A DNA stretch of 59,407 nucleotides from Sphingobacteriaceae bacterium (GCA_947479815.1 CANKAT010000011.1:1-59407), one strand, 5' to 3'; positions 14,958-24,477 are shown, numbered from the stretch's first letter. Numbers and translations are program-made. Notes: generated by a model from the sequence alone, not told the origin.

Positions 14958-17900
14958 ATGAAGGCTTCAGAGGAAAACTACGTCTACCTAATTGAAAAAA
15001 TTGACGATTTTATCCATAAATATTACCTTAATAAGGTTGTAAAGGGCTCTATATTCCTAGCTTCATCACTCTTTGTAGCTTATATTGTTGTTACAATGGC
15101 TGAATATTTTGGTCATTTTGATCCAATTGTCCGAAGTATACTTTTCTATACTTTTATTGTCACAAACCTCTTTGTTATTGCCGCTTATATTCTAATTCCA
15201 CTGTTGTCGTACTTCCAATTGGGGAAAACGCTATCCCATGAACAAGCTTCAGCTATCATCGGACAGCATTTTGCGCCGGTAAAAGATAAACTGTTGAACA
15301 CACTTCAATTAAAAAAACTTTGCGATTTAAATCCTGAACAGCGCTCACTCATTGATGCGAGCATCAATCAGAAAATTGCAGACCTCAGGTCAGTACCGTT
15401 TACCTCAGCAATACACATAAAAGAAAATCGTAAATATTTAAAATATGCGGTAGCTCCAATGGCCCTTATTGTTTTTATTTTTTTTGCTTCTCCATCTATT
15501 TTAAGTGAAAGCACCGAGCGATTAATCAATCATAATAAACGATTTATAAAAAAAGCACCATTCCGCTTCGAAATACTAAACCAAAATTTTTCAGCTGTTC
15601 AGGGAAGCGATTATACCCTAATGGTAAAGCTTACCGGCAATGAGATCCCATCTGAACTTTATCTTGAAGATGGAATTAATACCTTTAAGCTAAACAGAGA
15701 AAATAACATACGCTTTAATTACACATTCAAGAATCTTCAAAAAAATAAGAAAATAAGACTTCGGGGTGGTGAATTTAGTTCTACCGACTATTTGCTAGAA
15801 GTTAAAGCCAAACCAAGCATTATTGATTTTGAAGTGTTTATTGAATATCCGGCATACTTGAATAAGCACAATGATGCTTTTGAGAATTCTGGAGACCTAA
15901 CTGTGCCTGAAGGATCTAAAATTAATTGGAAATTTAATGCTCAAAACAGTGAGCAGCTTGATATAAAAATAGACAGCAAAAAATTTCTGATCGGGCAAGC
16001 AAATAACAATGCCTTCAATTTTTCATATAAAGTCATAAAAACCCTTGAATACAGTGTAAAACCCATCAATAAGGGTGTGGAATCATCGCAGGCAGTAAGC
16101 TATCAACTCCGGGTGATTCCCGATTTGTTACCGGCTATTGAGATCAATGAAAAACAAGATTCTGTCAATAATAAACTGCTTTACTTTATGGGGCAAATCA
16201 ATGATGACCATGGGTTTTCTAAACTAACTTTTAATTACAGAATTGTATCCCAGGACCCAGAAAACAAAGTAAAACCAAGTATAAAATCAATTGCATTCAA
16301 CAAGAATACTCTTCAGAGTAATTTCCTTCACGCCTGGAATGCAACTGAAGCCGGAGCTAACCCTGGTGAACAAATTGAATATTATTTTGAAATATTTGAT
16401 AATGATGGGGTTAATGGACCTAAAGCAAGTAGGTCGGCTATGAAAATATTGAAATTGCCCTCAGAAAAAGAAATAGAAGAGCAAGTGGAAGAAAACACTA
16501 AGCAAATCAAGGATAAGATGGAACAGGCCATTAAAAAGTCTATTCAGGTAGATAAGGAAGCAAAAAAACTAAATCAGGATCTACTTAATAAAACGAAGCT
16601 TTCCTATGAAGAAAAAAAATTAGTTGAAACCCTGATCAAAAACAAAAATGAGCTTGAAGAACTGGTAAAGGATATACAGAAAGAGAACAAACAAAATCAG
16701 TTTGAACAGAATGAACAAAACGAAAAGATACTGGAAAAACAAAAACAGATAGAGAACCTGTTCAATAATGTGCTGGATGAGAAAACTAGAGAAATATTAA
16801 AAAACATTGAAAAACTACTAGATAAAAATAATACTAACCAAACTAGAGAAGAGCTTTCTAAAATGCAGATGGATAATAAATCATTGCAGAAAGAACTGGA
16901 TCGAATATTAGAACTCTATAAACAGCTGGAATATGAACAAAAACTAAGTGAAACTATTGAAAAACTTAGCGAATTAGCAAAAGAGCAGGAGGCACTTAGT
17001 GAAAAGTCTAGTGAAAAAAATGCAGACATTCAAAAACTGAAAAATGAACAAAACATTTTAACGAAAGAATTTGATGAATTGAAGTCTGAACTGAATAAGC
17101 TGGAGCAAAAAAATGAGGAACTGGAACAAAAAAACAATTTTGAGAACCCAGAAAAGGAGCAGCAACAGATAGATCAGCAACAAAAAGAAAGTTCTGATAA
17201 TCTAGAAAAAAAAGATCAGAAAAAGGCTGCTCAAAATCAAAAACAAGCAGCTTCCAAAATGAATGAACTTTCTAAAAAATTGGAAAAAATGCAGGAAGAA
17301 GGAGAAGAAAAAGAAAGTGAAGTGAATGCCAAAGAATTAAGAGAGGTACTTGAAAACCTCCTTAGCAGTTCATTCGACCAAGAAAAAACAATGCAAGAGG
17401 TAAGAAGTATTAGCAACAATGACCCCGGATATGTGTTACAAACACAAAAACAGAAGGATATTCAAATCAATCTGAAAATGATCGAAGACAGTCTCTATTC
17501 TCTAAGTAAAAGGGTTCCACAAATTGAATCAGTTGTAAATAAAGAAATACAAACCATAAATTTAAATGTAGGCAAAGCTATTGAAAGTCTTGGCGAACGT
17601 CGTACAGCAGAAGCTAATCGAAATCAACAATTTGCAATGACCTCAATTAATAATTTAGCACTAATGCTAAATGAAGCACTTGAGCAATTACAACAGTCGC
17701 AGCAAAATAGCAAGCCAGGTGGAAAAGGCAAGAAGAAACAGAGCCTTTCGCAACTCAGTAAAATGCAAGAAACGTTGAATAAAAACATGCAAAAAGCCAG
17801 AGATGACATGCAAAAACAAGGTCAACAAGCTCCTGGTCAGCAAGGGAATCGTAGTGGTACAATGAGTGAAAAACTTGCTAAGATGGCAAGAGAACAGCAA

Positions 17901-18296
17901 ATGATTAGACAGGCCATGCAAGAAATAAACAGACTAGAGAATAAAGATGGAAAGGCGGGCTTAGGTAATCTTGATAAATTAGTAAAAGAGATGGAACAAA
18001 CAGAAACCGAGCTCGTAAACAAAAGAATTAAACAAGAAACATTATCCAGACAACAGGAAATTTTGAGTAAACTGCTTGAAGCCGAAAAGGCCGAACAGGA
18101 ACGGGAAGAAGATCAAAAACGAGAAAGCAAAGAAGGGGCTAATCAAACACCCATGAATTCAATAATATTAGAGGAGTATATAAAAATTAAACAAAAAGAA
18201 ACCGATTTACTTAAGACAGTACCTCCCTCATTAAATTCATTTTATAAAATAAAAGTAGGAGACTATTTTAAATTTTTAAATTCGGGCAATAAATGA
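14958..18296 (+). CDS. DUF4175 family membrane protein with long coiled coil
   Basis: The 1112-aa protein has two N-terminal membrane segments (about residues 37-58 and 70-95) and a third near 160-178. A beta-rich region (about 200-500) lies outside the membrane. It is followed by a very long, Lys/Glu/Gln-rich coiled coil from about residue 515 to 1060 with repeated heptads (KQIEN, EQKNEELEQKN). It fits DUF4175, a family found in Bacteroidota but of unknown function. The ATG at 14958 is preferred to an upstream TTG. Its stop overlaps the ATG of the ATPase gene by 4 nt (ATGA), so synthesis of both is coupled. A role as envelope sensor or scaffold is possible but unproven. Confidence 0.82.
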   Translation: MKASEENYVYLIEKIDDFIHKYYLNKVVKGSIFLASSLFVAYIVVTMAEYFGHFDPIVRSILFYTFIVTNLFVIAAYILIPLLSYFQLGKTLSHEQASAIIGQHFAPVKDKLLNTLQLKKLCDLNPEQRSLIDASINQKIADLRSVPFTSAIHIKENRKYLKYAVAPMALIVFIFFASPSILSESTERLINHNKRFIKKAPFRFEILNQNFSAVQGSDYTLMVKLTGNEIPSELYLEDGINTFKLNRENNIRFNYTFKNLQKNKKIRLRGGEFSSTDYLLEVKAKPSIIDFEVFIEYPAYLNKHNDAFENSGDLTVPEGSKINWKFNAQNSEQLDIKIDSKKFLIGQANNNAFNFSYKVIKTLEYSVKPINKGVESSQAVSYQLRVIPDLLPAIEINEKQDSVNNKLLYFMGQINDDHGFSKLTFNYRIVSQDPENKVKPSIKSIAFNKNTLQSNFLHAWNATEAGANPGEQIEYYFEIFDNDGVNGPKASRSAMKILKLPSEKEIEEQVEENTKQIKDKMEQAIKKSIQVDKEAKKLNQDLLNKTKLSYEEKKLVETLIKNKNELEELVKDIQKENKQNQFEQNEQNEKILEKQKQIENLFNNVLDEKTREILKNIEKLLDKNNTNQTREELSKMQMDNKSLQKELDRILELYKQLEYEQKLSETIEKLSELAKEQEALSEKSSEKNADIQKLKNEQNILTKEFDELKSELNKLEQKNEELEQKNNFENPEKEQQQIDQQQKESSDNLEKKDQKKAAQNQKQAASKMNELSKKLEKMQEEGEEKESEVNAKELREVLENLLSSSFDQEKTMQEVRSISNNDPGYVLQTQKQKDIQINLKMIEDSLYSLSKRVPQIESVVNKEIQTINLNVGKAIESLGERRTAEANRNQQFAMTSINNLALMLNEALEQLQQSQQNSKPGGKGKKKQSLSQLSKMQETLNKNMQKARDDMQKQGQQAPGQQGNRSGTMSEKLAKMAREQQMIRQAMQEINRLENKDGKAGLGNLDKLVKEMEQTETELVNKRIKQETLSRQQEILSKLLEAEKAEQEREEDQKRESKEGANQTPMNSIILEEYIKIKQKETDLLKTVPPSLNSFYKIKVGDYFKFLNSGNK

Positions 18297-18715
18297 TTAA
18301 TCAGATAGAAAACATAGATATTACTTCAGTATATACGCTGAAATTACCTTCTCGTACCAACAGTATTACCCTGGTAGAAAATTTTATCGATGAGCTGAGT
18401 GTAAAATATGGGTTCAGTGATGTCATTTATGCTAACGTACTAACTTGCCTTAGTGAAGCCGTAGTCAACGGAATTGTTCACGGAAACCGGCAAAACCCCG
18501 AGAAGAAGGTTTATATTAATTTGGAGGTAATAGAAGAAAAACAATTAATATTCACTATTTCTGATGAAGGTGAAGGATTTAACTTGAATAGCCTACCAGA
18601 AACAAGAGCTACAGAAAATTTGACGGGAAGAGGTGTTTTTCTTATTAAAAAACTCGCCGATCAATGTATCTTTAATTCAAAAGGAAATGAGCTAGAGCTC
18701 CATTTTAAAATTTAA
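18293..18715 (+). CDS. RsbW/SpoIIAB-like ATP-binding protein (HATPase fold)
   Basis: The 140-aa protein is a stand-alone GHKL ATPase domain. The N box reads LSEAVVNGIVHGN, the G1 box DEGEGFN and the G2 region GRGVFLIKKLAD. These are the marks of anti-sigma serine kinases (RsbW, SpoIIAB), which phosphorylate a partner STAS protein and sequester a sigma factor. Neither an STAS antagonist nor a sigma factor gene is present in this window, so partner and target are unknown. It overlaps the DUF4175 gene upstream by 4 nt and the ybeY start downstream by 1 nt, so the three form a tight translational unit. Confidence 0.88.
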   Translation: MINQIENIDITSVYTLKLPSRTNSITLVENFIDELSVKYGFSDVIYANVLTCLSEAVVNGIVHGNRQNPEKKVYINLEVIEEKQLIFTISDEGEGFNLNSLPETRATENLTGRGVFLIKKLADQCIFNSKGNELELHFKI

Positions 18716-19146
18716 TGAGCCAATTACCTATACATTTTTTTACGGAAGATATATCCTTTACTTTAAAGCAAAAGGGCCCACTCAGGACCTGGATAAAAAA
18801 TACAATTATAGCCGAGGGGTTTGAACTTAGGGGGTTGAATTTTATATTTTGTAGCGATAATTACCTGCTTTCAATCAATCAAAATTATTTAAAACATGAC
18901 ACCCTTACAGACATCATTACTTTCGACAACAGTGAAGAAAAGCGAGTAATTGTTGGCGATATTTTTATTAGTATAGAACGTATTCGGGAGAATGCACAAA
19001 GCTTTAAGGTTACAAGCGAGAGTGAATTACACCGGGTCATGATACATGGAACCCTACACCTTTTGGGCTATGCTGATAAGGGAAAAGAAGCGAAAGCCCA
19101 AATGACAGATAAAGAAAACCTTTACCTGTCAAAAAGAACATTTTAA
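18715..19146 (+). CDS. ybeY: Endoribonuclease YbeY (rRNA maturation)
   Basis: YbeY is a metal-dependent single-strand RNase needed for 16S rRNA 3' processing and ribosome quality control. The 143-aa protein carries the family core (DTLTDIITFDN, GDIFISIERI) and the metal motif HGTLHLLGYADK. H111 and H115 match the first two zinc ligands, but the third ligand, His in E. coli (H124), is replaced by D121. I recall the same change in Bacteroidota homologues, so it is probably a lineage variant, not damage. The start overlaps the stop of the upstream ATPase gene (TAATG). The gene ends 2 nt from the convergent pirin gene. Confidence 0.93.
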   Translation: MSQLPIHFFTEDISFTLKQKGPLRTWIKNTIIAEGFELRGLNFIFCSDNYLLSINQNYLKHDTLTDIITFDNSEEKRVIVGDIFISIERIRENAQSFKVTSESELHRVMIHGTLHLLGYADKGKEAKAQMTDKENLYLSKRTF

Positions 19147-19148
19147 AA

Positions 19149-19859
19149 TTATAGCATTGGAATTTCAATGATCAGAACCTTTGAGTTTTTCTGAAAATCA
19201 ATTTCAAATTCATCAATATCATAAACACCTACAGCATCGCGATTGGCCAATTCTGTATCATCTAATACACCCTGTCCTTCAATAAAAAACACATAGGCTC
19301 CATTTCCAGGGTGCTGAATCTTATAGCTTACCTTTGAATCTGCATCAAAAGTACCCAAACTAAAAAAAGCATCCTGATTAATCCACATCATATTATCACC
19401 TTTAACAGGCGATACAACTGTCAAAAACGAATTATTCACCTTCTTCAGATCATAATGTATTTGGTCGTAACGGGGCTCTATATTACGTTCCTTTGGAAAA
19501 ACCCAAATCTGTAGCAGATTAACCGCCTCAGTCGAAGAACCATTAAATTCAGAATGTTGAATACCCTTACCGGCAGACATAATCTGAACTTCGCCATATT
19601 CAATATTACCAACAGAGCCCAAACTGTCTTTATGGGCTAAGGTGCCCTTCAGGGGGATGGTAACTATTTCCATATTATCATGTCCATGTGTCCCAAAACC
19701 CATACCGGGAGCCACGATATCATCATTTAAAACCCTCAATAAGCCAAAATGAACCTTGGCTGGATCATGATAGTTAGCAAAACTAAATGAATGTGCTGCT
19801 TTGAGCCAACCATGATCCTGAATTCCACGATCTGCTGCGCGGTGAATAATCTTCTTCAT
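19149..19859 (-). CDS. Pirin family protein (bicupin)
   Basis: The 236-aa protein matches the YhhW-type pirins: DHGWLKAAHSFSFANYHDP near the N-terminus, metal-binding GFGTHGHDNMEIVTI in the N-terminal cupin (His, His and Glu ligands) and MSAGKGIQHSEFN as the fourth ligand region. Some members have quercetin 2,3-dioxygenase activity in vitro; the natural role is uncertain, often linked to redox stress. It stands alone on the minus strand, convergent with ybeY, and shares an 87-nt divergent promoter region with the next gene. Confidence 0.92.
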   Translation of the reverse strand: MKKIIHRAADRGIQDHGWLKAAHSFSFANYHDPAKVHFGLLRVLNDDIVAPGMGFGTHGHDNMEIVTIPLKGTLAHKDSLGSVGNIEYGEVQIMSAGKGIQHSEFNGSSTEAVNLLQIWVFPKERNIEPRYDQIHYDLKKVNNSFLTVVSPVKGDNMMWINQDAFFSLGTFDADSKVSYKIQHPGNGAYVFFIEGQGVLDDTELANRDAVGVYDIDEFEIDFQKNSKVLIIEIPML

Positions 19860-19903
19860 GCGATTAATTTTTAATTATATGTTTAAACACACACTATTAA
19901 TTC

Positions 19904-19926
19904 CAAACCTAATATGCGTACCTTTG
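19904..19926. promoter_or_regulatory. Divergent -7 promoter elements
   Basis: TAGGTTTG on the minus strand (19911-19904) faces pirin, and TACCTTTG on the plus strand (19919-19926) faces the NAD(P)-binding protein gene. Both match TAnnTTTG in full and lie at plausible distances from their genes. Neither has a good -33 box at 19-21 nt. Confidence 0.5.
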
Positions 19927-19946
19927 CTCATTAATTAGCAAAATAA

Positions 19947-20603
19947 ATGCCATATAGAGTCATTTTAGTAGGAGCAAGCGGACTTATTGGCAGTAACTTA
20001 TTGTCAGAATTGATCCGGTCTGAGGCAATATCAGAAATTCTTTTATTGGTCAGAAGATCAACCGGTGTATCTAGTTCTAAAGTTAAGGAATTGATAGTGA
20101 ATTTTGAGGAACCAAATAGTTATTCGGTTGATATTCAGGCAGATATAATATATAGTTGTTTGGGAACCACCAAAAGTGAAACACCCGATTCCTCATTATA
20201 TAGACAAATAGATTTAGAGTATCCACTCAATCTTGCAAAACTTGGTCAAAAGAATGGAGTAGCACAGTTTCATATTATCTCGTCATTGGGAGCAGATACT
20301 GGATCTTCAAATTCCTATCTCAAACTTAAGGGAGAACTAGAACAAGAATTGAAAAAACTAACTATGCCATCACTTCACATTTATCAGCCTTCATTTTTAA
20401 TTGGTGAGCGTAAAAAAGATCGTCTTGCCGACAAGATAATGAAACCATTTTTCCGGCTGATTGACCCATTATTGATAGGATCATTAAAAAAATACAGAAG
20501 TATCAAGGCTGCAGATGTGGCAAGAGTGATGCTTAAGCAGTCCATAAAAAACCTGAAAGGCACATTTACATATCCTTCCATTCAAATACAAGAATTAGCG
20601 TGA
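19947..20603 (+). CDS. NAD(P)-binding Rossmann-fold protein (TIP30/SDR-like)
   Basis: The 218-aa protein begins with a dinucleotide-binding motif VGASGLIGSNLLSELIRS (about 7-24) and follows the atypical short-chain dehydrogenase pattern of TIP30-like NAD(P)H-binding proteins, with the conserved ISSLGADTGSSNSYLKLKGELEQ segment in place of the catalytic Tyr/Lys region (Y and K about 119-125). The substrate is unknown. The stop codon overlaps the GTG start of the following uup gene by 4 nt, so the two are translationally coupled, although no functional link is known. Confidence 0.85.
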   Translation: MPYRVILVGASGLIGSNLLSELIRSEAISEILLLVRRSTGVSSSKVKELIVNFEEPNSYSVDIQADIIYSCLGTTKSETPDSSLYRQIDLEYPLNLAKLGQKNGVAQFHIISSLGADTGSSNSYLKLKGELEQELKKLTMPSLHIYQPSFLIGERKKDRLADKIMKPFFRLIDPLLIGSLKKYRSIKAADVARVMLKQSIKNLKGTFTYPSIQIQELA

Positions 20604-22468
20604 GTATATTATCTACCGAACAATTAGGGCATTCATTTAACGATAACTGGCTTTTTAAAGATCTATATTTGGGTCTCAATAAAGGAGACCGTGTAGCTTT
20701 GGTTGGCATAAACGGGACGGGTAAATCTACCTTACTTCGTATACTTTCTGGTTTACTGGCACCCAGTCTGGGCAAAGTGGTAACTGAAAGAGACCTAAGA
20801 ATCGGATATCTGGAACAAGATCCACAATTCCAAAATCAGGAAACGATCAGCGACTTTATTTACTCTATTGGCAATGAAAGACAGCAGCTCATTAGACACT
20901 ATGAGGAAGCTGTTGAAAAAGAAGTTCAGGATGAAAAACTCTTGAACAGGCTCATGGATGAACTCAGTAATGCCAACGCCTGGGAATATGAATATGAAAT
21001 AAAGACCATTCTGGGTAGAATGGGTATACAACATTTAGAGCAGAAGATTACAACCCTGTCGGGCGGACAAAAAAAACGTCTTGCTCTAGCCAAATTACTT
21101 ATTGACGATCCAGATGTTTATATCCTGGATGAACCCACCAACCACCTTGACATTGAAACGATAGAGTGGCTAGAGAGTTATATGACCGGAGGACAAAAAA
21201 CCATCTTACTTGTAACACACGATAGGTATTTTCTGGATAATGTTTCATCAAGAATCATCGAGCTAGATAGGGGAAAGCTTCAAAACTTCAATGGAAATTA
21301 CAGTTATTATCTGGAGAAAAAGGCCGAACAAAATGCTGCCGAAGATGCCACTTTCAATAAAAACACAAACCTGCTCAAAAGAGAACTTGAGTGGATGCGT
21401 AGACAACCCAAAGCTAGAACCACAAAATCAAAATCAAGAATAGATTCATTTTATGACCTCGAAGAAAAAACCAAGGGTCGAAACGTAAAATCTTCTTTAG
21501 AGTTAAGCGTTAATGTATCAAGGCAAGGAAATAAGATTCTTGAATTAGAAAACATCAGCAAAAGCTTTAATGGAAAACCCGTTATCCATAATTTTAGCTA
21601 TACTTTCAAAAAAGGAGATAGAATTGGTGTAGCTGGTAAGAACGGTACAGGAAAATCAACACTGCTGAATATTGTGACAGGGGCCATTCAGCCAGATAAT
21701 GGCAAAGTACTGGTAGGAGAAACAACCGTATTCGGATACTACCGACAGGGGGGGCTTGAATTTAAAGAGGAAGAGCGAGTCATCGATGTAGTAAAAAATG
21801 TTGCCGAATACATCACCATGGCAGATGGAAAAACCCTAACCGCTAGTCAGGTTTTAACACACTTTCTTTTTCCGCCAGCCAAGCAATATGGAATGGTAAA
21901 CAAACTTAGTGGTGGTGAAAAGAAAAGGCTTCAATTAATGCGGGTGCTTATGAAGAACCCCAATTATTTGATTCTAGATGAGCCTACTAATGATCTAGAT
22001 ATTGATACCTTAAATGTACTTGAAGATTTCCTGCTTAACTTCCCGGGTATTTTGATGTTGGTTTCTCACGATAGATATTTAATTGACCGACTAACCGATC
22101 AGTTGTTTATTTTTGAAGGGGATGGAAATGTTCATATCTATGCGGGTAATTACACAGATTACAGACTCGAGCAGGAAGAGCCCAAAAAGCCTACCAGGTC
22201 TGTTTTAAAAACAGAAATGATTAATTCTGAACCTGAAGTACAGAAACGAAAATTAAATTTCAAAGAAGAAAAAGAATTGGAGGGCCTCGAATCTGAAACA
22301 GAAAAACTTGAAAAACAGATTGAGGAGTTAACAACTGAATTAAACTCAGGCATTACGGATCATGTCCAATTGTCTGAGATAGCTATAAAAATAAAGGATT
22401 TGAAAGAAAATGTTGATAAAATGACCATGAGATGGTTAGAACTTACAGATTTAAAAGAAAATTCATGA
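20600..22468 (+). CDS. uup: ABC-F ATPase, Uup type
   Basis: The 622-aa protein has two ABC domains in one chain and no membrane segment. Walker A motifs are GINGTGKST (36-44) and GKNGTGKST in the second half; signatures are LSGGQKKR and LSGGEKKR; both Walker B motifs (YILDEPTNHLD, LILDEPTNDLD) are intact. The inter-domain linker contains WMRRQPKARTTKSKSRI. The C-terminal coiled coil (about 555-620) identifies the Uup subgroup, which acts on ribosomes or branched DNA and affects transposon excision. It starts with GTG, overlapping the upstream stop. Downstream are a 32-codon reading frame and the parS-like sites. Confidence 0.92.
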   Translation: MSILSTEQLGHSFNDNWLFKDLYLGLNKGDRVALVGINGTGKSTLLRILSGLLAPSLGKVVTERDLRIGYLEQDPQFQNQETISDFIYSIGNERQQLIRHYEEAVEKEVQDEKLLNRLMDELSNANAWEYEYEIKTILGRMGIQHLEQKITTLSGGQKKRLALAKLLIDDPDVYILDEPTNHLDIETIEWLESYMTGGQKTILLVTHDRYFLDNVSSRIIELDRGKLQNFNGNYSYYLEKKAEQNAAEDATFNKNTNLLKRELEWMRRQPKARTTKSKSRIDSFYDLEEKTKGRNVKSSLELSVNVSRQGNKILELENISKSFNGKPVIHNFSYTFKKGDRIGVAGKNGTGKSTLLNIVTGAIQPDNGKVLVGETTVFGYYRQGGLEFKEEERVIDVVKNVAEYITMADGKTLTASQVLTHFLFPPAKQYGMVNKLSGGEKKRLQLMRVLMKNPNYLILDEPTNDLDIDTLNVLEDFLLNFPGILMLVSHDRYLIDRLTDQLFIFEGDGNVHIYAGNYTDYRLEQEEPKKPTRSVLKTEMINSEPEVQKRKLNFKEEKELEGLESETEKLEKQIEELTTELNSGITDHVQLSEIAIKIKDLKENVDKMTMRWLELTDLKENS

Positions 22469-22563
22469 GCCTGTCAGACATAACAGCATCTACCGGGGTT
22501 TGGGTTTTAACAGTATTGGGCTCTTTTGTAAAGCGTGTTCCACGTGAAACAATTATTAAATAG
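22465..22563 (+). CDS. Small 32-codon open frame overlapping uup, possible gene remnant
   Basis: An ATG at 22465 overlaps the uup stop (ATGA), and the frame runs 32 codons to TAG. It begins MSLSDITASTGVWVLTVLG, which resembles the first membrane segment of small CBU_0592-like membrane proteins, then breaks off in KRVPRETIIK. The parS-like site at 22536-22551 encodes its last residues. It may be a short peptide, a decayed gene whose 3' part was lost, or chance. The likeness to a family is from memory and weak. Confidence 0.3.
   Translation: MSLSDITASTGVWVLTVLGSFVKRVPRETIIK
22536..22551. promoter_or_regulatory. parS: parS-like ParB binding site 1
   Basis: TGTTCCACGTGAAACA equals the Bacillus-type parS consensus (TGTTNCACGTGAAACA) at all positions. 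ParB proteins load at such sites and spread, guiding origin segregation and SMC loading. It lies 64 nt before mnmG. Confidence 0.8.
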
Positions 22564-22589
22564 TAATGATTAATTTTAAAAAAAATTAG

Positions 22590-22605
22590 TGTTCCACGTG
22601 GAACA
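22590..22605. promoter_or_regulatory. parS: parS-like ParB binding site 2
   Basis: TGTTCCACGTGGAACA is a perfect 16-nt palindrome differing from site 1 at one position. It is 54 nt centre to centre from site 1 and ends 9 nt before the mnmG start codon. Confidence 0.78.
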
Positions 22606-22614
22606 TCCATAAAA

Positions 22615-24477
22615 ATGTTTAACAAATACGATGTAATAGTAGTTGGTGCGGGGCATGCGGGTTGTGAAGCCGCAGCGGTAGCAGCAAACTTGGGCTCAAA
22701 AGTTTTGCTAATTACCATGAATATGGAAACGATAGCCCAAATGAGTTGCAATCCCGCAATGGGTGGAGTAGCAAAGGGGCAAATTGTGCGCGAAATAGAT
22801 GCAATGGGTGGCTACTCGGGTATAATAACTGATAAAACAACCCTGCAATTCAGGATGCTAAATAGCTCAAAAGGACCCGCCATGTGGAGTCCTAGAGCAC
22901 AAAGCGATAGAAAAAGGTTTGCTGAAGAATGGAGGCTAGCACTAGAAAGAACACCCAATGTTGATTTTTGGCAAGATACTGCTACCTCTTTGTTGATTGA
23001 AGGCAACAAAGTGTGCGGGGTAAAAACATCACTCGGAATAGAAATTAGTTCAAAAGCAGTCGTATTAACCAATGGCACTTTCCTTAACGGAATTATACAT
23101 ATTGGTGAAAAGAAGTTTGGTGGTGGAAGAACAGGAGAAAAATCGGCTACTGGAATAACAGAACAATTGGTTGAGTTGGGCTTTGAGGCTGGAAGAATGA
23201 AAACAGGTACCCCACCAAGAGTAGATGGTCGCTCACTCGATTATTCAAAAATGGAAGAACAATGGGGCGATGAGAAGAGAGGTAGATTTTCGTATACCAA
23301 TGTAGAACTACCCACAGAACAAAGATGTTGCTGGATAACCTATACTAATTCAGAAGTACACGAAACACTAAAAGAAGGGTTTGAGAAATCACCGATGTTC
23401 ACTGGAAGGATAAAGGGTCTAGGACCACGATATTGTCCTTCAATTGAAGATAAAATAAACCGATTTGCAGAAAGAGACAGACACCAAATATTCGTAGAAC
23501 CCGAAGGATGGAATACCGTAGAAATTTATGTCAATGGATTCTCAACCTCACTACCAGAAGATGTTCAGTACAGGGCTTTAACAAAGATTCCAGGATTTGA
23601 AAATGCAAAAATGTTTAGACCCGGATATGCAATCGAATATGATTTCTTCCCACCAACACAATTAAATTTAACGCTCGAAACCAAAAAAATTGAAAACCTG
23701 TACTTTGCAGGACAAATCAATGGAACTACAGGATATGAAGAAGCAGCTTGCCAAGGATTCATGGCAGGAATTAATGCACACCTAAAAATAAATGAAAAAG
23801 AAGAGCTGATCCTAAAAAGAGCCGAATCCTATATTGGGGTATTAATTGATGACTTGGTTACTAAGGGAACCGAAGAGCCATACAGAATGTTCACATCAAG
23901 AGCAGAACACAGATTGCTATTGCGTCAAGACAATGCAGACATTAGACTAAGTCAAATAGGTCACCGGTTGGGGCTCATTAATAATGAAAGACTTGAGAAA
24001 GTAAATCAGAAAATAAAAAATTCGGAAACGATCGTAGCTTATTTAAAAAATACATCAATTGCACCAAACGCTATAAATAGTATCCTAGAAACCCAGGGTA
24101 CACCGGGAATAAGCCAAAATGTTAAACTGTTTCAATTAATCACCAGACCACAGATCGGTTTTGAAAATCTTAGAAAAGCGGACTCGAATTTTGATTCTAT
24201 CTTAAATTCTTTTGATCAGGAAACGGTTGAACAAGCAGAAATAAAAGTTAAATACGAAAGCTATTTTGAGAAGGAGTTAGAAATAGTTGATAAAATGAAA
24301 AGGATGGAAGATCAAATCATAAATCCCGAATTTAATTATCGCGAACTTGTATCTCTTTCAAAAGAAGCCCGCGAAAAGCTGATGAAAATAAAACCTAGAA
24401 CTTTAGGTCAGGCATCTAGAATTTCTGGCGTTTCACCTTCTGATATTTCAGTTTTAATGGTTCATATGAGTAGATGA
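22615..24477 (+). CDS. mnmG: tRNA uridine-5-carboxymethylaminomethyl modification enzyme MnmG (GidA)
   Basis: MnmG, with MnmE, installs the cmnm5 group on the wobble uridine of several tRNAs, using FAD and methylenetetrahydrofolate. The 620-aa length is typical. Family marks are the FAD-binding [19 protein letters not shown] (about 8-26), [18 protein letters not shown] and [13 protein letters not shown], the second cofactor region [22 protein letters not shown], and the C-terminal helical domain that binds MnmE. The ATG is preceded by two parS-like sites, so ParB binding could affect its transcription. No MnmE or ParAB gene is in the window. Confidence 0.97.
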   Translation: MFNKYDVIVVGAGHAGCEAAAVAANLGSKVLLITMNMETIAQMSCNPAMGGVAKGQIVREIDAMGGYSGIITDKTTLQFRMLNSSKGPAMWSPRAQSDRKRFAEEWRLALERTPNVDFWQDTATSLLIEGNKVCGVKTSLGIEISSKAVVLTNGTFLNGIIHIGEKKFGGGRTGEKSATGITEQLVELGFEAGRMKTGTPPRVDGRSLDYSKMEEQWGDEKRGRFSYTNVELPTEQRCCWITYTNSEVHETLKEGFEKSPMFTGRIKGLGPRYCPSIEDKINRFAERDRHQIFVEPEGWNTVEIYVNGFSTSLPEDVQYRALTKIPGFENAKMFRPGYAIEYDFFPPTQLNLTLETKKIENLYFAGQINGTTGYEEAACQGFMAGINAHLKINEKEELILKRAESYIGVLIDDLVTKGTEEPYRMFTSRAEHRLLLRQDNADIRLSQIGHRLGLINNERLEKVNQKIKNSETIVAYLKNTSIAPNAINSILETQGTPGISQNVKLFQLITRPQIGFENLRKADSNFDSILNSFDQETVEQAEIKVKYESYFEKELEIVDKMKRMEDQIINPEFNYRELVSLSKEAREKLMKIKPRTLGQASRISGVSPSDISVLMVHMSR

